A stretch of DNA of 64,000 nt from Glaciimonas sp. (GCA_012927625.1 JABBOV010000002.1:1-64000), one strand, 5' to 3'; shown: positions 8,412 through 17,510, numbered from the stretch's first letter. Notes: generated from the letters alone by a model not told the origin. Numbers and translations: made by a program.

Positions 8412-9260
8412 TCATTTTGACAAGCGAATGCCATCCGGCATTCGGATATCACCACTACCCAAGATATTGGTTCTGATAGTCGGTGGGCAGCTCAACAGGG
8501 TGATATCGCCGCTTCCTTCGACCGACAGGTTTGCTTCCTCACTCGGTCCAAGCGTTACGTCTCCTGAGCCGACGACCTTAGCTGTTGCACGCGGGTGCTC
8601 AAGCAGACTGGGGTCGATGTCGCCCGAACCCAGGGTGCTCGCAGTCACATGTTGCACACGTCCTGTGGCCTTGATGTCTCCGCTACCGTCGAGTTCCAGG
8701 CACAACGAGGGTTGAGATAAATTGAGCAGACGTAAGTCAGCGCTGCCAAAAACTGACCACGTTTCAATTGCTGGGCCTTCTAAATCGAGACGAAGGTAGT
8801 TGTTGTGGAACAAGCGCCACTTGAAGCGACCGCGTAATTCTTGACTGTCAAGATGCACATGTTCGATCAGCCACACGGGACCATGCAATACCGCTCGCGC
8901 CTTTTCGGCCGGCCGCCAGGACACTTTAACGGGCAGGCTGATGGCCATGCGCGAACTTGGAACCCATGTGAGTTCACGCTTGGTCGTCTCGTCGCCTCTT
9001 TGTCGGCGCTGTCCTGCATCAGCCCAGAGGCGCTTTGCTGCGTCCAGTAATCCATCTTCCTCGTGGCGCAGATCGGCAACGTGCTCTTGCCCCAGCCATA
9101 CGGGATCGCCCAGCGCTGCCGCCGTGGCGTCCTCGCTGCGGCCATTCGCAGCGGATTCGTCGAAATGGTTGCAATAGTCGGCAAGGATTTCGTCGATCTC
9201 AGTCAGCGTAAGGCCTTGCAAGGCGCTGCGAATTTTCCGCAAAAATTCTTCTTTATTCAT
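8412..9260 (-). CDS. DUF1700 (HAAS) plus DUF2807-type beta-repeat protein
   Basis: 282 residues from ATG 9260, with GGAG ahead of it; the longer frame to 9323 is not needed. Residues 1-70 match the HAAS/DUF1700 helical domain that pairs with PadR-type regulators (FLRKIRSALQGL, LGDPVWLGQE). Residues about 160-280 form a repetitive beta region in which GSGD recurs at 192, 211, 231, 249 and 268 with a 17-20-residue period, as in DUF2807/DUF4097 parallel beta-helix domains. The first ATG overlaps the last codons of the padR remnant by 8 bp, so they were translationally coupled. No signal peptide is visible. Function unknown; probably a PadR-linked envelope-stress or sensor accessory. Confidence 0.75.
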   Translation of the reverse strand: MNKEEFLRKIRSALQGLTLTEIDEILADYCNHFDESAANGRSEDATAAALGDPVWLGQEHVADLRHEEDGLLDAAKRLWADAGQRRQRGDETTKRELTWVPSSRMAISLPVKVSWRPAEKARAVLHGPVWLIEHVHLDSQELRGRFKWRLFHNNYLRLDLEGPAIETWSVFGSADLRLLNLSQPSLCLELDGSGDIKATGRVQHVTASTLGSGDIDPSLLEHPRATAKVVGSGDVTLGPSEEANLSVEGSGDITLLSCPPTIRTNILGSGDIRMPDGIRLSK

Positions 9261-9357
9261 GGGTGACTCCGAGGATGGAATTGACTGAGGCAATGAAGTG
9301 TTCCCACTCCAGTTTCTGAGCATTTAGAGACGACAAACCTGCTTTTGTAAGGCAGTA
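9253..9357 (-). pseudogene. PadR-family regulator, C-terminal fragment
   Basis: The last about 34 residues, YCLTKAGLSSLNAQKLEWEHFIASVNSILG, match the end of the PadR winged helix (YYxLTxAG) and its C-terminal dimerisation helix. The DNA-binding part is missing: upstream of Y the frame enters an IS21-like end at 9358. PadR genes usually sit directly before DUF1700 genes, as here. With no promoter or HTH left, the fragment is not a regulator. Confidence 0.65.
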
Positions 9358-9510
9358 TGTTGCCGCCGATGCGTTTTTGACCCAGGCTGTGCCGATTCCA
9401 CTGACCCAGCTCAGAACTCCTGAAGCCGTGATGGCATGGGTGGTTGGGGGGAAGCCGATCTGGGGCATCTAAAATCGGCAGCCTGGGTCAATTTGACGTC
9501 GGCGCCAACA
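9358..9510. mobile_element. 153-bp element bounded by 32-bp imperfect inverted repeats (collapsed IS21-like)
   Basis: Left arm 9358-9389 and right arm 9479-9510 are inverted copies. Both, read outward, contain CAGCCTGGGTCAA followed by a TCGGCG-CAACA tip; the element begins TGTTG and ends CAACA. The 89-bp interior has no coding content. It disrupts padR at a tyrosine codon, and the N-terminal part of padR is not found on the other side, so insertion was accompanied by deletion. The TGACCCA core resembles IS21-type ends, but it could also be a MITE. Confidence 0.5.
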
Positions 9511-9547
9511 GCATTGGTGGTCAAGCAGCCTGCTCGACCACCAATGC
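9511..9547. repeat. Perfect 12-bp-arm hairpin next to the IS-like element
   Basis: GCATTGGTGGTC (9511-9522) pairs perfectly with GACCACCAATGC (9536-9547), and AGCA/TGCT extends the pairing inside the loop. There is no T-tract. It lies between the allA stop and the padR remnant and may act as a factor-independent-like mRNA end for the minus-strand cluster or be part of the mobile element. Confidence 0.5.
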
Positions 9548-9619
9548 GACAGAACCATATTCTGCTCTACCTGCACCCGCCCTACCCTGCAAACCCATGG
9601 CCTGACATCTGACTACCAG

Positions 9620-10129
9620 TCAGTTCGGGTTGGGAACCCAGACCTGCAGCGGTGGCAGCGAGTATTCCTGCAGGTTCATGCCGGGTCCGCCCCGGTCGAT
9701 GCACAGGAAGTCCGAGATCTGTTGCAGCGATAGCAGCGGATGATGCCAGATTCCGCGCGCGTAATTGACCCCCTGACCTGGAGCCGCCACAAAGCAGCGC
9801 AGCGCCTGCAACTTGGGCTCGTCATCGCCGGGAGCCACCACGACTAGGTAAGGTAGGGGCGCCAGCGGCATGAACGCCTGGCTGCTGAGCGGATGACGCT
9901 CCAGCAAGTTTAGGCACAAAGGAAACTGTCGAGGTTGAGATCGAAAAATGCTGATCAGCACTTTGCCTTCGCTACCGGCCAGATCGACCGTGGCCAAATC
10001 GTGGTAGCGCTCGGCATAGCCTTGGTTGACCGGCAGGCGTTGCGCGCTGTCGCTGGCTTCGATGACATCGCCAAACGGAGCGAACACGGCGGCTGTCAGG
10101 GCTTCAAGCCTCAGCGTGATGGGGCGCAT
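9620..10129 (-). CDS. allA: Ureidoglycolate lyase (AllA family)
   Basis: 169 residues, the usual length. AllA converts ureidoglycolate to glyoxylate and urea at the end of purine/allantoin breakdown. Family features include FAPFGDVI near the N-terminus, LERHPLSSQAFMPL (cupin histidine region), and a C-terminal GVNYARGIWHHPLL...FLCIDRGG. It is the last gene of a minus-strand cluster that also has a hydantoinase, which together suggest degradation of a cyclic ureide. It starts 2 bp after the RpiR regulator gene. Confidence 0.85.
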   Translation of the reverse strand: MRPITLRLEALTAAVFAPFGDVIEASDSAQRLPVNQGYAERYHDLATVDLAGSEGKVLISIFRSQPRQFPLCLNLLERHPLSSQAFMPLAPLPYLVVVAPGDDEPKLQALRCFVAAPGQGVNYARGIWHHPLLSLQQISDFLCIDRGGPGMNLQEYSLPPLQVWVPNPN

Positions 10130-10131
10130 GG

Positions 10132-11070
10132 CTAGCAGTCCGCGTCTTCAAGACCGGATCGAAATGTTTCGGCCACACCCAGGCTCTGCTTGCCGCGCTT
10201 GCTGAAGGCCACGCCCATGGCCAGCGTTTGCGCCAGGCTCATGGCGGCGCACAGTGAGCGAAAGCCCAGCAGTTCGGCATCGTTGACTTCCAGCACCAGG
10301 TCGGCGCCCTGCGCAATCGGGCTGAGGATTGAATTTGTCAGCGCCAAGCGCTTCACACCGCACCGGCTCAGCTGCTGACAGACCTGCAGGGTGTCGCCGG
10401 CATAGGGCGGAAAGCTCACGGCAATCAGCAGATGGCCGGCACCGGCAATCGAGGCCTGTTCGCTGATGCTGCCGCCCAGGCCGTTGATCTGCACCGTTGG
10501 GCAACCGACCCGGTTCAGCGCGTAGGCCAGATAGGCGGCCACGGCATATGACCTGCGCAGCCCCACCACATGCACCAGAGGGGCCTGCTCGATCAGCTCG
10601 ATGGCGGCCTGCAGCGGCAGGCTGTCGGCGTCGGCGCACAGGTGCTCCAGCGACACCATGTTGGCCTGGCTGAAGGCGCGCAGCACCTGCGCCGGATCAC
10701 CCGGATTGTCCAGCGTCTGCTCGCCGCCGAAGTGCCGGATGCGCTCGGGAAAGCTCGGCTGCCCGGCATGCTGCAGCGGCTCGCGAAACAGCCGCTGCAG
10801 GTCGCTGTAGCCTTCGCATCCCAGGGACTGGGCCAGGCGAATGAAGGTCGCGGCCGCCACCTTGGAGGTGCGCGCCAGCGTGGCCACCGGATTGAGCGCC
10901 ACCTCGTTCGGATGGTCCAGCGCATAGCGCGCGGCGGTGCGCACGCGGGGCGTGAGCCGCTCGCCCTCGCGGCCAATCAGTTCGCGCAGCTCGGCCAAGT
11001 TAGAGGGCCGGGCGGGGCGGTCCGGTTTGACGAGGCTGGCCGGTGTTGCGGACTGGACGGATGGTGTCAC
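10132..11070 (-). CDS. MurR/RpiR-family transcriptional regulator (HTH-SIS)
   Basis: About 312 residues from GTG 11070. The N-terminal helix-turn-helix_6 domain (LRELIGREGERLTPRVRTAARYAL...LARTSKVAAATFIRLAQSLG) is followed by a SIS sugar-isomerase-like effector domain (about 150-280, VHVVGLRRSYAVAAYLAYALNRVG). The start is uncertain: a TTG at 11095 overlaps the hydantoinase stop as TTGA and an ATG at 11151 would overlap it by 60 bp. RpiR members often control nitrogen or sugar catabolism; here the enclosing ureide/hydantoin cluster is the likely target. Confidence 0.85.
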   Translation of the reverse strand: MTPSVQSATPASLVKPDRPARPSNLAELRELIGREGERLTPRVRTAARYALDHPNEVALNPVATLARTSKVAAATFIRLAQSLGCEGYSDLQRLFREPLQHAGQPSFPERIRHFGGEQTLDNPGDPAQVLRAFSQANMVSLEHLCADADSLPLQAAIELIEQAPLVHVVGLRRSYAVAAYLAYALNRVGCPTVQINGLGGSISEQASIAGAGHLLIAVSFPPYAGDTLQVCQQLSRCGVKRLALTNSILSPIAQGADLVLEVNDAELLGFRSLCAAMSLAQTLAMGVAFSKRGKQSLGVAETFRSGLEDADC

Positions 11071-11090
11071 GGGGCGGGGCCGGGGGAAGT

Positions 11091-12503
11091 TCAAAACGCC
11101 TGCACTGTACCACGCGGCACAAAGCGCCCCATGCCCTCGCGGCCCAGCCATTGCTCGCCGTCTACGATCAGCTCACCGCGCAGGAAAACCTTTTTCACCT
11201 GGCCGCGCAGCGTCCGCCCTTCGAGCAGCGTGTAGTCGCACTGGCTGTGCAGGTGTTCGGCATGGATCACCTGCGTGGCCGCCGGGTCGAACAGCACCAC
11301 GTCGGCATCGCTGCCGACGGCAATCGTGCCTTTTTTAGGGAACAGGCCGAACAGCTTGGCCGGCGTGGTCGAGGTCAGTTGCACAAAGCGGTTCAGCGAC
11401 AGCTTGCCCTGCATCACGCCGATGTCGAACAGGCTGACCAGCCGGGTTTCAATGCCGGGCGCGCCGTTGGGGATTTTCGAGAAGTCATGCCGGCCGCTCA
11501 TCTTCTGGCGCTGGTAGCCCAGGTGGCCTTCCTTCATGCAGAATGGGCAGTGGTCGGTGGCGATGACCTGCAGGTCGTCGTAGCGCAGCGCGCGCCACAG
11601 GTGCTTCTGGTCGTCCGACGTGCGCAGCGGCGGCGTCATCACGTATTTGGCAATCTCAAACTCGTCGCTGTTGTAGAGCGAATCGTCGAACAGCAGGTAG
11701 TGCGGACAGGTTTCGGCAAACGCCTGAATGCCTTCGGCGCGCGCAGTGACGATGTGCTTGAGCGCCTGGTTCGACGAGACATGGACAAAATAGATCTGCG
11801 CCTCAGCCAGCTCTGCCAGCCGGATGCCGCGGTGCGTGGCTTCACCCTCCAGAATCGCTGGCCGGGTCAGCGCGTGGTAGCGCGGCGAGGTGTGGCCGGC
11901 CTCCAGCGCTTCCCTGATCAAAAGGTCAATCACCGTGCCGTTTTCGGCATGCAGGGCCACCATGCCGCCCTCGGTGCCTACCTGGCGCAGCATCTGGAAG
12001 ATGGCTGCATCGTCGGCCATCATTACGCCGGGGTAGGCCATGAACATTTTGAAGCTGGTCACGCCTTCGTGCCGCATGGCATGGCGCACGTCGGCCAGCA
12101 CCTGCGCATCAACCCGCGTGACGATGACGTGCAGGCTGTAGTCGATATTCACCTGCGGGTCGGCCAGGCGCTGCGCCCGCGCAATCGCTTCGAGCGGCGA
12201 GTCTTCGGCGGTCTGCAAGGCAAAGTCCACCACCGTGGTGGTGCCACCGAAAGCCGCTGCCCGCGTGCCGCTGGCAAAGGTGTCGCAGGTGACCGTTGGG
12301 CCGATGATGTTTTGCAGGTGGACATGGGTGTCCACGCCGCCCGGCAGCACATACAGGCCGCTGGCATCGATGACCAGGACGTCTTCGCCCACGGCCAGGT
12401 TCCTGCCAATGGCATGGATCACGCCGTCTTGCATCAGGACATCGGCAACGTAGTCGTCGGTGGCCGTGATGACGCGGCCGTTGCGGATTAGCGTGATGCT
12501 CAT
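11091..12503 (-). CDS. Dihydropyrimidinase / D-hydantoinase
   Basis: 470 residues, close to the family norm. Cyclic-amidase metal site residues are visible: GGVDTHVH (about 56-63), the carbamylated lysine in SFKMFMAYPG (about 150), MVALHAENG, YFVHVSS and ATDHCPF. It opens hydantoin or dihydropyrimidine rings to N-carbamoyl acids in the cytoplasm. The neighbours (ABC importer, PLP enzyme, AllA) suggest a hydantoin-like or ureide nitrogen source. No N-carbamoyl amidohydrolase (hyuC/allC) is seen nearby, so the next step would have to be encoded elsewhere. Allantoinase activity is possible but the sequence looks more like hydantoinase. Confidence 0.88.
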   Translation of the reverse strand: MSITLIRNGRVITATDDYVADVLMQDGVIHAIGRNLAVGEDVLVIDASGLYVLPGGVDTHVHLQNIIGPTVTCDTFASGTRAAAFGGTTTVVDFALQTAEDSPLEAIARAQRLADPQVNIDYSLHVIVTRVDAQVLADVRHAMRHEGVTSFKMFMAYPGVMMADDAAIFQMLRQVGTEGGMVALHAENGTVIDLLIREALEAGHTSPRYHALTRPAILEGEATHRGIRLAELAEAQIYFVHVSSNQALKHIVTARAEGIQAFAETCPHYLLFDDSLYNSDEFEIAKYVMTPPLRTSDDQKHLWRALRYDDLQVIATDHCPFCMKEGHLGYQRQKMSGRHDFSKIPNGAPGIETRLVSLFDIGVMQGKLSLNRFVQLTSTTPAKLFGLFPKKGTIAVGSDADVVLFDPAATQVIHAEHLHSQCDYTLLEGRTLRGQVKKVFLRGELIVDGEQWLGREGMGRFVPRGTVQAF

Positions 12504-12509
12504 GGTGCT

Positions 12510-13751
12510 TCAGCCTATGGCTTCGTCAAGGTGGCGGATCAGCCGGTCGATCTCTTCCAGTGTGTTGTAGTGCGCCATCGATACCCGGACCACGCCGCCC
12601 TGGCCCTGCAGCCCGAGCGCTTCGATCAGGCGCTTGGCATAAAAGTCGCCAAAGCGGATGCCGATGTTGAACCGGTCCAGGTGGCGGACGATGGATTCCG
12701 AGGCACGGCCTTTGATCATGAAGCTGATAGTCGGAACGCGCTCGCCGGGCGTCTGCACCGGCAGGCCCACGATGCGAACGCCCGCCTTGCCGCGCAGGTA
12801 GGACAGCAGCCGCTCGGCCAGCCGGTCTTCATGTTGCTCGAACAGGTCGAACGCAGCCTGCATCAATTGGCGCTGGCTGCCGGTGGCGCCGTGCGCCGCG
12901 CCCATGGCGCACAAATAGTCGGAAATGCCGATGCAGCCGTACGACAGCTCGTAGTTCACATTCCCGGGCTGCAGCTTATAGGGCAGCACCTCAGGGCCGA
13001 TGAAGTAATGGTTGAGGCTGGGCAGCGCCAGCAGCATATCGCGTTTGCCCCAGAGCACGGCAAAGTGCGGACCGAACACCTTATAGAAGCTGAAGACATA
13101 GGCGTCCGCGCCGCTGGCCTGCACATCGACCAGGCGATGCGGCGCATAGGCCACGGCATCGACCAGCAGCTTCGCGCCTGCCGCGTGCACCAGTTTGGTC
13201 ACCTGGGCCACCGGATTGACGGTGCCCAGGATGTTCGAGGCATGCGTCATCGCCACCCAGCGGGTGCGCGGACTCAGGAGTCTTTGCAGCTCGTCCAGGT
13301 CCAGCGCCAGCGTGTCAAGGTTCACGTTCCAGAACCTGATGACTGCGCCCGCTTTTTCCAGTCGGGTCCAGCCGCCGATGTTGGCTTCGTGGTCGGTGTT
13401 GGTGACGATGATCTCGTCGCCCGGCTTTATGCCCGGCAGCAGCGCCTGGGTGAACAGGAACATTAGGCTGGTGGAGGCGCTGCCCATCACGACCTCGTCC
13501 TCGTGCGCAGCATTGATTAGCTGCGCCACCGAACGCCGCGCCGCAATGACGCGCTCGCCGGCCGCCACCGATTCGGAATAGCTCGCGCCCAGCTGCACCG
13601 CGTTGGTCAGCAGGTAGTCACGCACCCGGTCGGCCACGCGGGCGAGCACCTGCGAGCCGCCGGCGTTGTCCAAAAAGGTATAGCCGCTGGCCAGCGCCGG
13701 AAACTCGGCGCGCACCAAGTCAAGGTTCAGTTCGGTTTGCAATGTGCTCAT
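12510..13751 (-). CDS. Cysteine desulfurase-like class V PLP enzyme
   Basis: 413 residues from ATG 13751 (an upstream TTG at 13772 is an alternative). Fold-type I class V features: FLDNAGGSQVL at the start, EIIVTNTDHEANIGGW, MTHASNILGTVNP, LVDAVAYAPHR and the probable PLP lysine in FSFYKVFGPHFAVLWG. It belongs to the SufS/NifS-like subgroup whose members are often not true desulfurases. Its place between a hydantoinase and an amino-acid-type ABC transporter suggests transamination, lyase or epimerase action on the imported compound or its product; this is inference. Confidence 0.82.
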   Translation of the reverse strand: MSTLQTELNLDLVRAEFPALASGYTFLDNAGGSQVLARVADRVRDYLLTNAVQLGASYSESVAAGERVIAARRSVAQLINAAHEDEVVMGSASTSLMFLFTQALLPGIKPGDEIIVTNTDHEANIGGWTRLEKAGAVIRFWNVNLDTLALDLDELQRLLSPRTRWVAMTHASNILGTVNPVAQVTKLVHAAGAKLLVDAVAYAPHRLVDVQASGADAYVFSFYKVFGPHFAVLWGKRDMLLALPSLNHYFIGPEVLPYKLQPGNVNYELSYGCIGISDYLCAMGAAHGATGSQRQLMQAAFDLFEQHEDRLAERLLSYLRGKAGVRIVGLPVQTPGERVPTISFMIKGRASESIVRHLDRFNIGIRFGDFYAKRLIEALGLQGQGGVVRVSMAHYNTLEEIDRLIRHLDEAIG

Positions 13752-13768
13752 AAAGAAATGCTCTGGTT

Positions 13769-14554
13769 TCAATGGTTGACGATGGCCTGCAGGAAAGCCT
13801 TGGTGCGCTCCTCCTGAGGGTTGGTAAAGAATTCCGCAGGCCGGCCCTCCTCGATGACGCGCCCCGCTTCCATGAAGATCACGCGGTTGGCGACGCGGCG
13901 GGCAAAGCCCATCTCATGGGTGACTATGACCATGGTGACGCCGGACTTGGCCAGGTTTTGCATCACGTCCAGCACTTCGCCGACCATTTCCGGGTCAAGC
14001 GCAGAAGTGGGCTCGTCGAACAGCAAGACCTTGGGTTCCAGCGCCAGCGCGCGTGCAATGGCCACACGCTGCTGCTGACCGCCCGAGAGTTGTGCCGGCA
14101 ACTTGTGCGCATGGTCGGCCAGGCCGACCTTGGCCAGCAGTTCGGCCGCCCGAAGGTCGGCCTGCTGCCGGCTCAATCCGCGCACGCGCAGCGGCCCCAG
14201 CGCCACATTGCGCAAGGCCGTCAGGTGCGGAAAGAGGTTGAAACTCTGAAACACCATGCCGACCTCGGCCCGGACCAGCGCCAGCGACTTGCCGCGCACC
14301 ACCGGCTGGCCATCCACGCAAATCTCACCCTGCTGGTAGTCCTCCAGCAAATTGATGCAGCGAATCAGCGTGGACTTGCCCGAGCCCGACGGGCCGACGA
14401 CGACGACCACCTCGCCCTCGGCAATGTCGAGGTTGATGTCGTGCAGCGCAATGAAGTCGCCGTAGCGCTTTTGTAGCTGGCTGATGCGGATCAGCGGCAC
14501 CGCGGCAAGTGCATGCGGCAAGGTGTCGGGTTGCAATGAAGTATTTATGGTCAT
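13769..14554 (-). CDS. Polar amino-acid-type ABC transporter ATP-binding protein
   Basis: 261 residues with Walker [11 protein letters not shown]-loop [12 protein letters not shown], signature [15 protein letters not shown] and Walker [12 protein letters not shown], all canonical for GlnQ/HisP-type importers. The start overlaps the permease stop by 4 bp (ATGA) and its end is next to the PLP-enzyme gene. It energises uptake of the cluster's substrate. Confidence 0.93.
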   Translation of the reverse strand: MTINTSLQPDTLPHALAAVPLIRISQLQKRYGDFIALHDINLDIAEGEVVVVVGPSGSGKSTLIRCINLLEDYQQGEICVDGQPVVRGKSLALVRAEVGMVFQSFNLFPHLTALRNVALGPLRVRGLSRQQADLRAAELLAKVGLADHAHKLPAQLSGGQQQRVAIARALALEPKVLLFDEPTSALDPEMVGEVLDVMQNLAKSGVTMVIVTHEMGFARRVANRVIFMEAGRVIEEGRPAEFFTNPQEERTKAFLQAIVNH

Positions 14555-15222
14555 CGGGTGGCTGCGCGGTGGCGCGCTTCAAAGTAGCCGACCAGCCGCA
14601 CCAGCGGCAGCAGTAGCAGCAGGTAGAGCAGGGCGGCGCCGATCAGCGGCGTTGGGTTAGCCGCCAGGGCCTGCGCCTGCGTGGCCTGCTTGAGCAGGTC
14701 GGGCATGGCCACGACCGATGCCAGCGCCGTGTCCTTCAGCACATTGATGCAGTTGCTGGTCAGCGGCGGCACCACGATGCGAAAGGCCTGCGGCAGCACC
14801 ACGTCGCGCATGGTGTCCAGGAAATTCAGCCCCATGGCTTCGGACGCCTCGAACTGCCCCTTGGGCAGGGCTTCGATGCCTGAGCGGAAAATCTCGGCGG
14901 CATAGGCTGCCGACACCAGGGACAGCGTCAGCACCGTCGATGCGAAAGACGACAGGCGCACACCGACAAAAGGAAGGGCGTAGTACACCAGCACCAAAAG
15001 CACCAGGATAGGAATCGAGCGGAACACGTCGATGTAGATGCGGGCAGTGGCGCTCACGGGTGCCGGGCCGTACAGCCTGACCAGCGCCAGCAGCAGCCCG
15101 CCGGCCAGGCCCAGCACGATGCTCAGCGCGCCCAGCATCACGGTAATGCCGAGGCCCTGCATCAGCATGGGCAGCGCTCCGTGCAGCACGCTCCAGTTGA
15201 AAAAGGTGTCGATCAAATCCAT
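14551..15222 (-). CDS. Polar amino-acid-type ABC transporter permease
   Basis: 223 residues, one HisM/GlnP-type permease domain with about five helices (starting [26 protein letters not shown]) and the EAA loop [27 protein letters not shown] that contacts the ATPase. Only one permease gene is present, so it probably acts as a homodimer. Four-base overlap with the ATPase gene indicates translational coupling. Confidence 0.92.
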   Translation of the reverse strand: MDLIDTFFNWSVLHGALPMLMQGLGITVMLGALSIVLGLAGGLLLALVRLYGPAPVSATARIYIDVFRSIPILVLLVLVYYALPFVGVRLSSFASTVLTLSLVSAAYAAEIFRSGIEALPKGQFEASEAMGLNFLDTMRDVVLPQAFRIVVPPLTSNCINVLKDTALASVVAMPDLLKQATQAQALAANPTPLIGAALLYLLLLLPLVRLVGYFEARHRAATR

Positions 15223-15349
15223 GCGGAAGGGCCTATTCTGTGGGTTGCGTCGTTGCCGGATTCAGGAAGAAGGGATGCCAAAGAAGCCGCAGCCCTTGCC
15301 GCTGTGCGGATTGACCTGCGCCGGCTCATCGAGCCGACCAGGCAATGGC

Positions 15350-16132
15350 TTACAGTTTGGGAACGTCCATGACCTTGGCGCTGGACGACTCGGCGGGTGG
15401 CACGGTGCCGAACCATTTCTGGTGGATTTTTGAAACGAAGCCGTCCTTTTTCATTTCCGTCAGGATGTCGTTGAGCCGGGCACCTTCAGGCCAGTTCTTC
15501 GCCGTCATGAAGGAATAGCGCTCCCCGGTGAGAATGCGCGCGGCTATGCGGTACTGCGGCTTGTCCTTGATGTAGTACTCGACCGCCGGAATGTCGCTGA
15601 TGTAGCCGTCGATGCGGCGGGCGGCAAGGTCCAGCATGGCGGGGGCCAGGCCTTCATAGCGGGTGATGGTGGCGATCTTGAGCTTGGCGGCGTTTTGCGT
15701 TGCGTACATGTCGCCGGTGGAGCCGGTGTCCACACCGATGGTCTTGCCGGCGGTGTCTCCCAGGCTGTTGATCTTGGTGCTTTTCAGCACCGACAGCGAC
15801 TGGTCGCTGTCGTAGTAAGGCTGGGCAAAGGCCACCGACTCCAAGCGCTTGGGCGTAATGGTGATGGAAGAGACACCAATTTGGATTCGGCCCGACTGCA
15901 CCGCCGAGAACAGGCCATTGAACGGAATATTTTCAATCTGCACCGTCTTGCCAGCGCGTTTGGCGGCTTCGTTAACCAAGTCGATTTCAAAACCGACGAT
16001 CTTGCCGCTGGCGTCCTGGAATTCCCAGGGCACGTTGCCGACGTTGGCGCCCACCGTCCAGTCGGCTGCCATCACAGGCAGGACCGCACAAGCCGCTAGG
16101 CTGAACATCGTGGCGTAGTGTTTGAGTTTCAT
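15350..16132 (-). CDS. Periplasmic amino-acid-type ABC transporter binding protein
   Basis: 260 residues from ATG 16132, preceded by GGAG; the frame extends further upstream without homology. Residues 1-23 are a signal peptide with a likely cut after VMA. The mature part is a SBP_bac_3 protein: VPWEFQDASGKIVGFEIDLVNEAAKRAG, then SGRIQIGVSSITITPKRLESVAFAQPYY and IDGYISDIPAVEYYIK. It is the first gene of the seven-gene minus-strand ureide/hydantoin cluster; 127 bp separate it from the permease gene and hold no other gene. Confidence 0.93.
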   Translation of the reverse strand: MKLKHYATMFSLAACAVLPVMAADWTVGANVGNVPWEFQDASGKIVGFEIDLVNEAAKRAGKTVQIENIPFNGLFSAVQSGRIQIGVSSITITPKRLESVAFAQPYYDSDQSLSVLKSTKINSLGDTAGKTIGVDTGSTGDMYATQNAAKLKIATITRYEGLAPAMLDLAARRIDGYISDIPAVEYYIKDKPQYRIAARILTGERYSFMTAKNWPEGARLNDILTEMKKDGFVSKIHQKWFGTVPPAESSSAKVMDVPKL

Positions 16133-16706
16133 TCTGTCTGACTCCAGTGACGTGGAAACGATTGAAAAAGCCGGCATCACGGCATGTGTTTGATGTACGG
16201 TAGTTGTAACTCTAGCAGAATAGAGTATTTGATTCAATAAAAAATTCAATTGAATTATTTGAGCCAAATTGGTGCAGATCAACTGCGATGCATTGGTTGG
16301 GCGCATGGCTTGTTGGCGACACCTTGAAATTAATCATGGGTGCAATCTCATGGTGACCAGACCAAATAATCCGATTAGCCATAGCGAACCGCCTAATCTG
16401 ATGAAAACGGGTGATTTTTACGGGAGTGGAGCATTGCCGAAGAACTGATCAATTCAGCGCTGGCATACACAGCCATGAAGGCTTTTTTATGAGTTTTTGG
16501 CCTCCAGCAAAATGACAGGTAAACACCGCATTTGCCCTGACGGTTTTCGGAGGGATGCGGCGCTTCCGGCCTCTGTGCCAGGACGGAAGTCGGCTTGGTC
16601 TCGCATCCCGGGTGGATTGCCACTGCCTTCATTCAATCAGATATTTTTTAGCCCAGGGTCAGGAAGTCTTTCTGACAACGGCAACAATAAGGGGGGTTCG
16701 AGGAAT
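16133..16706. other. Intergenic region between the ureide cluster and the SDR gene
   Basis: 574 bp with no credible gene; two short overlapping frames (16393-16632 minus, 16497-16787 plus) have no recognisable features. The first 150 bp upstream of the binding-protein start are AT-rich and should contain its promoter. Base composition changes sharply here relative to the GC-rich cluster. Confidence 0.4.
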
Positions 16707-17510
16707 TCAAGTCGAGACCCGATGACGAGGTTGGAGCATGTTCGCGACGATTTGCAATATTGTTTGCCTTGGGAGTATCCGAGGTAACCACCCAAGCATG
16801 CGATTTGCGCCTCCGGGTACGACATGGCTCTGACCGCGATCAAGTGCCAGCAAGCTTGCGTTGACGACAGTATCTGCGGCCATACGCGTGCCGACCCCAG
16901 CCTCGGCAGCACCGACTACATCAAAGAAAGCAGTATCGGTGGCGCCTGGGCACACCGCAAGCACGCGCACGCCGCGAGTGCGATATTCTTGCCACAAAGC
17001 TTCTGAAAAAGAGAGCACGAAAGCCTTGGTGGCACCATAGGTGGCCATGTAGGGCAGGGGCTGCAGAGCGCCGGTTGACGCCACATTAATGATTGAGCCT
17101 TCCCCCTGTTTCAACATGGCTGGCAATGCTGCATGGCTGAGTTCGACGACGGCTCTGCAATTGAGAGATATCTCGGCGAGTTGTCGTTCCAGCGACAACG
17201 TATCGAAATGACCGTAAGTCGCAAAGCCGGCATTGTTGATGAGAATATTCGGCGTCAAACCAAGAGCACTTGCCCTTGTATGGGCGTCGCTGGCAGAACC
17301 GGTTTCGGTCAGATCGGCTACCAGGGCGTGAGCTCGGATGTTGTGGCGATGCGCCAACTCCTGCGCCAGGCTGCTTAGCTTGTCGCCTGAGCGTGCGACC
17401 AGAGTCAGGTTCGCTCCGCGTGCGGCCAGCGCATGGGCAAATGCCAGGCCTATTCCGGATGAGGCGCCTGTTATCATGATGGCGGCGTTGCGATAGTTGA
17501 GTGGTTGCAT
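16707..17510 (-). CDS. Short-chain dehydrogenase/reductase (SDR)
   Basis: 267 residues from ATG 17510. The Rossmann motif TGASSGIG, the NNAG motif (ILINNAGFATYG) and the catalytic Ser plus YGATK (YxxxK) are all present, followed by PGATDTAFF. It is a classical NAD(P)-dependent oxidoreductase of the DltE-like subgroup; the substrate is unknown. Its promoter at 17540-17570 has MerR-type architecture and the divergent MerR gene starts about 100 bp away, so expression is probably induced by the MerR effector. Confidence 0.88.
   Translation of the reverse strand: MQPLNYRNAAIMITGASSGIGLAFAHALAARGANLTLVARSGDKLSSLAQELAHRHNIRAHALVADLTETGSASDAHTRASALGLTPNILINNAGFATYGHFDTLSLERQLAEISLNCRAVVELSHAALPAMLKQGEGSIINVASTGALQPLPYMATYGATKAFVLSFSEALWQEYRTRGVRVLAVCPGATDTAFFDVVGAAEAGVGTRMAADTVVNASLLALDRGQSHVVPGGANRMLGWLPRILPRQTILQIVANMLQPRHRVST

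Noticed and set aside
11043-12491. 482-residue plus-strand frame opposite the hydantoinase gene
   Set aside because: Antisense shadow in GC-rich DNA; the minus strand carries a complete metal-site hydantoinase.
12531-13466. Plus-strand frame opposite the PLP enzyme
   Set aside because: His/Gln/Val-rich shadow of a real gene with high GC third positions.
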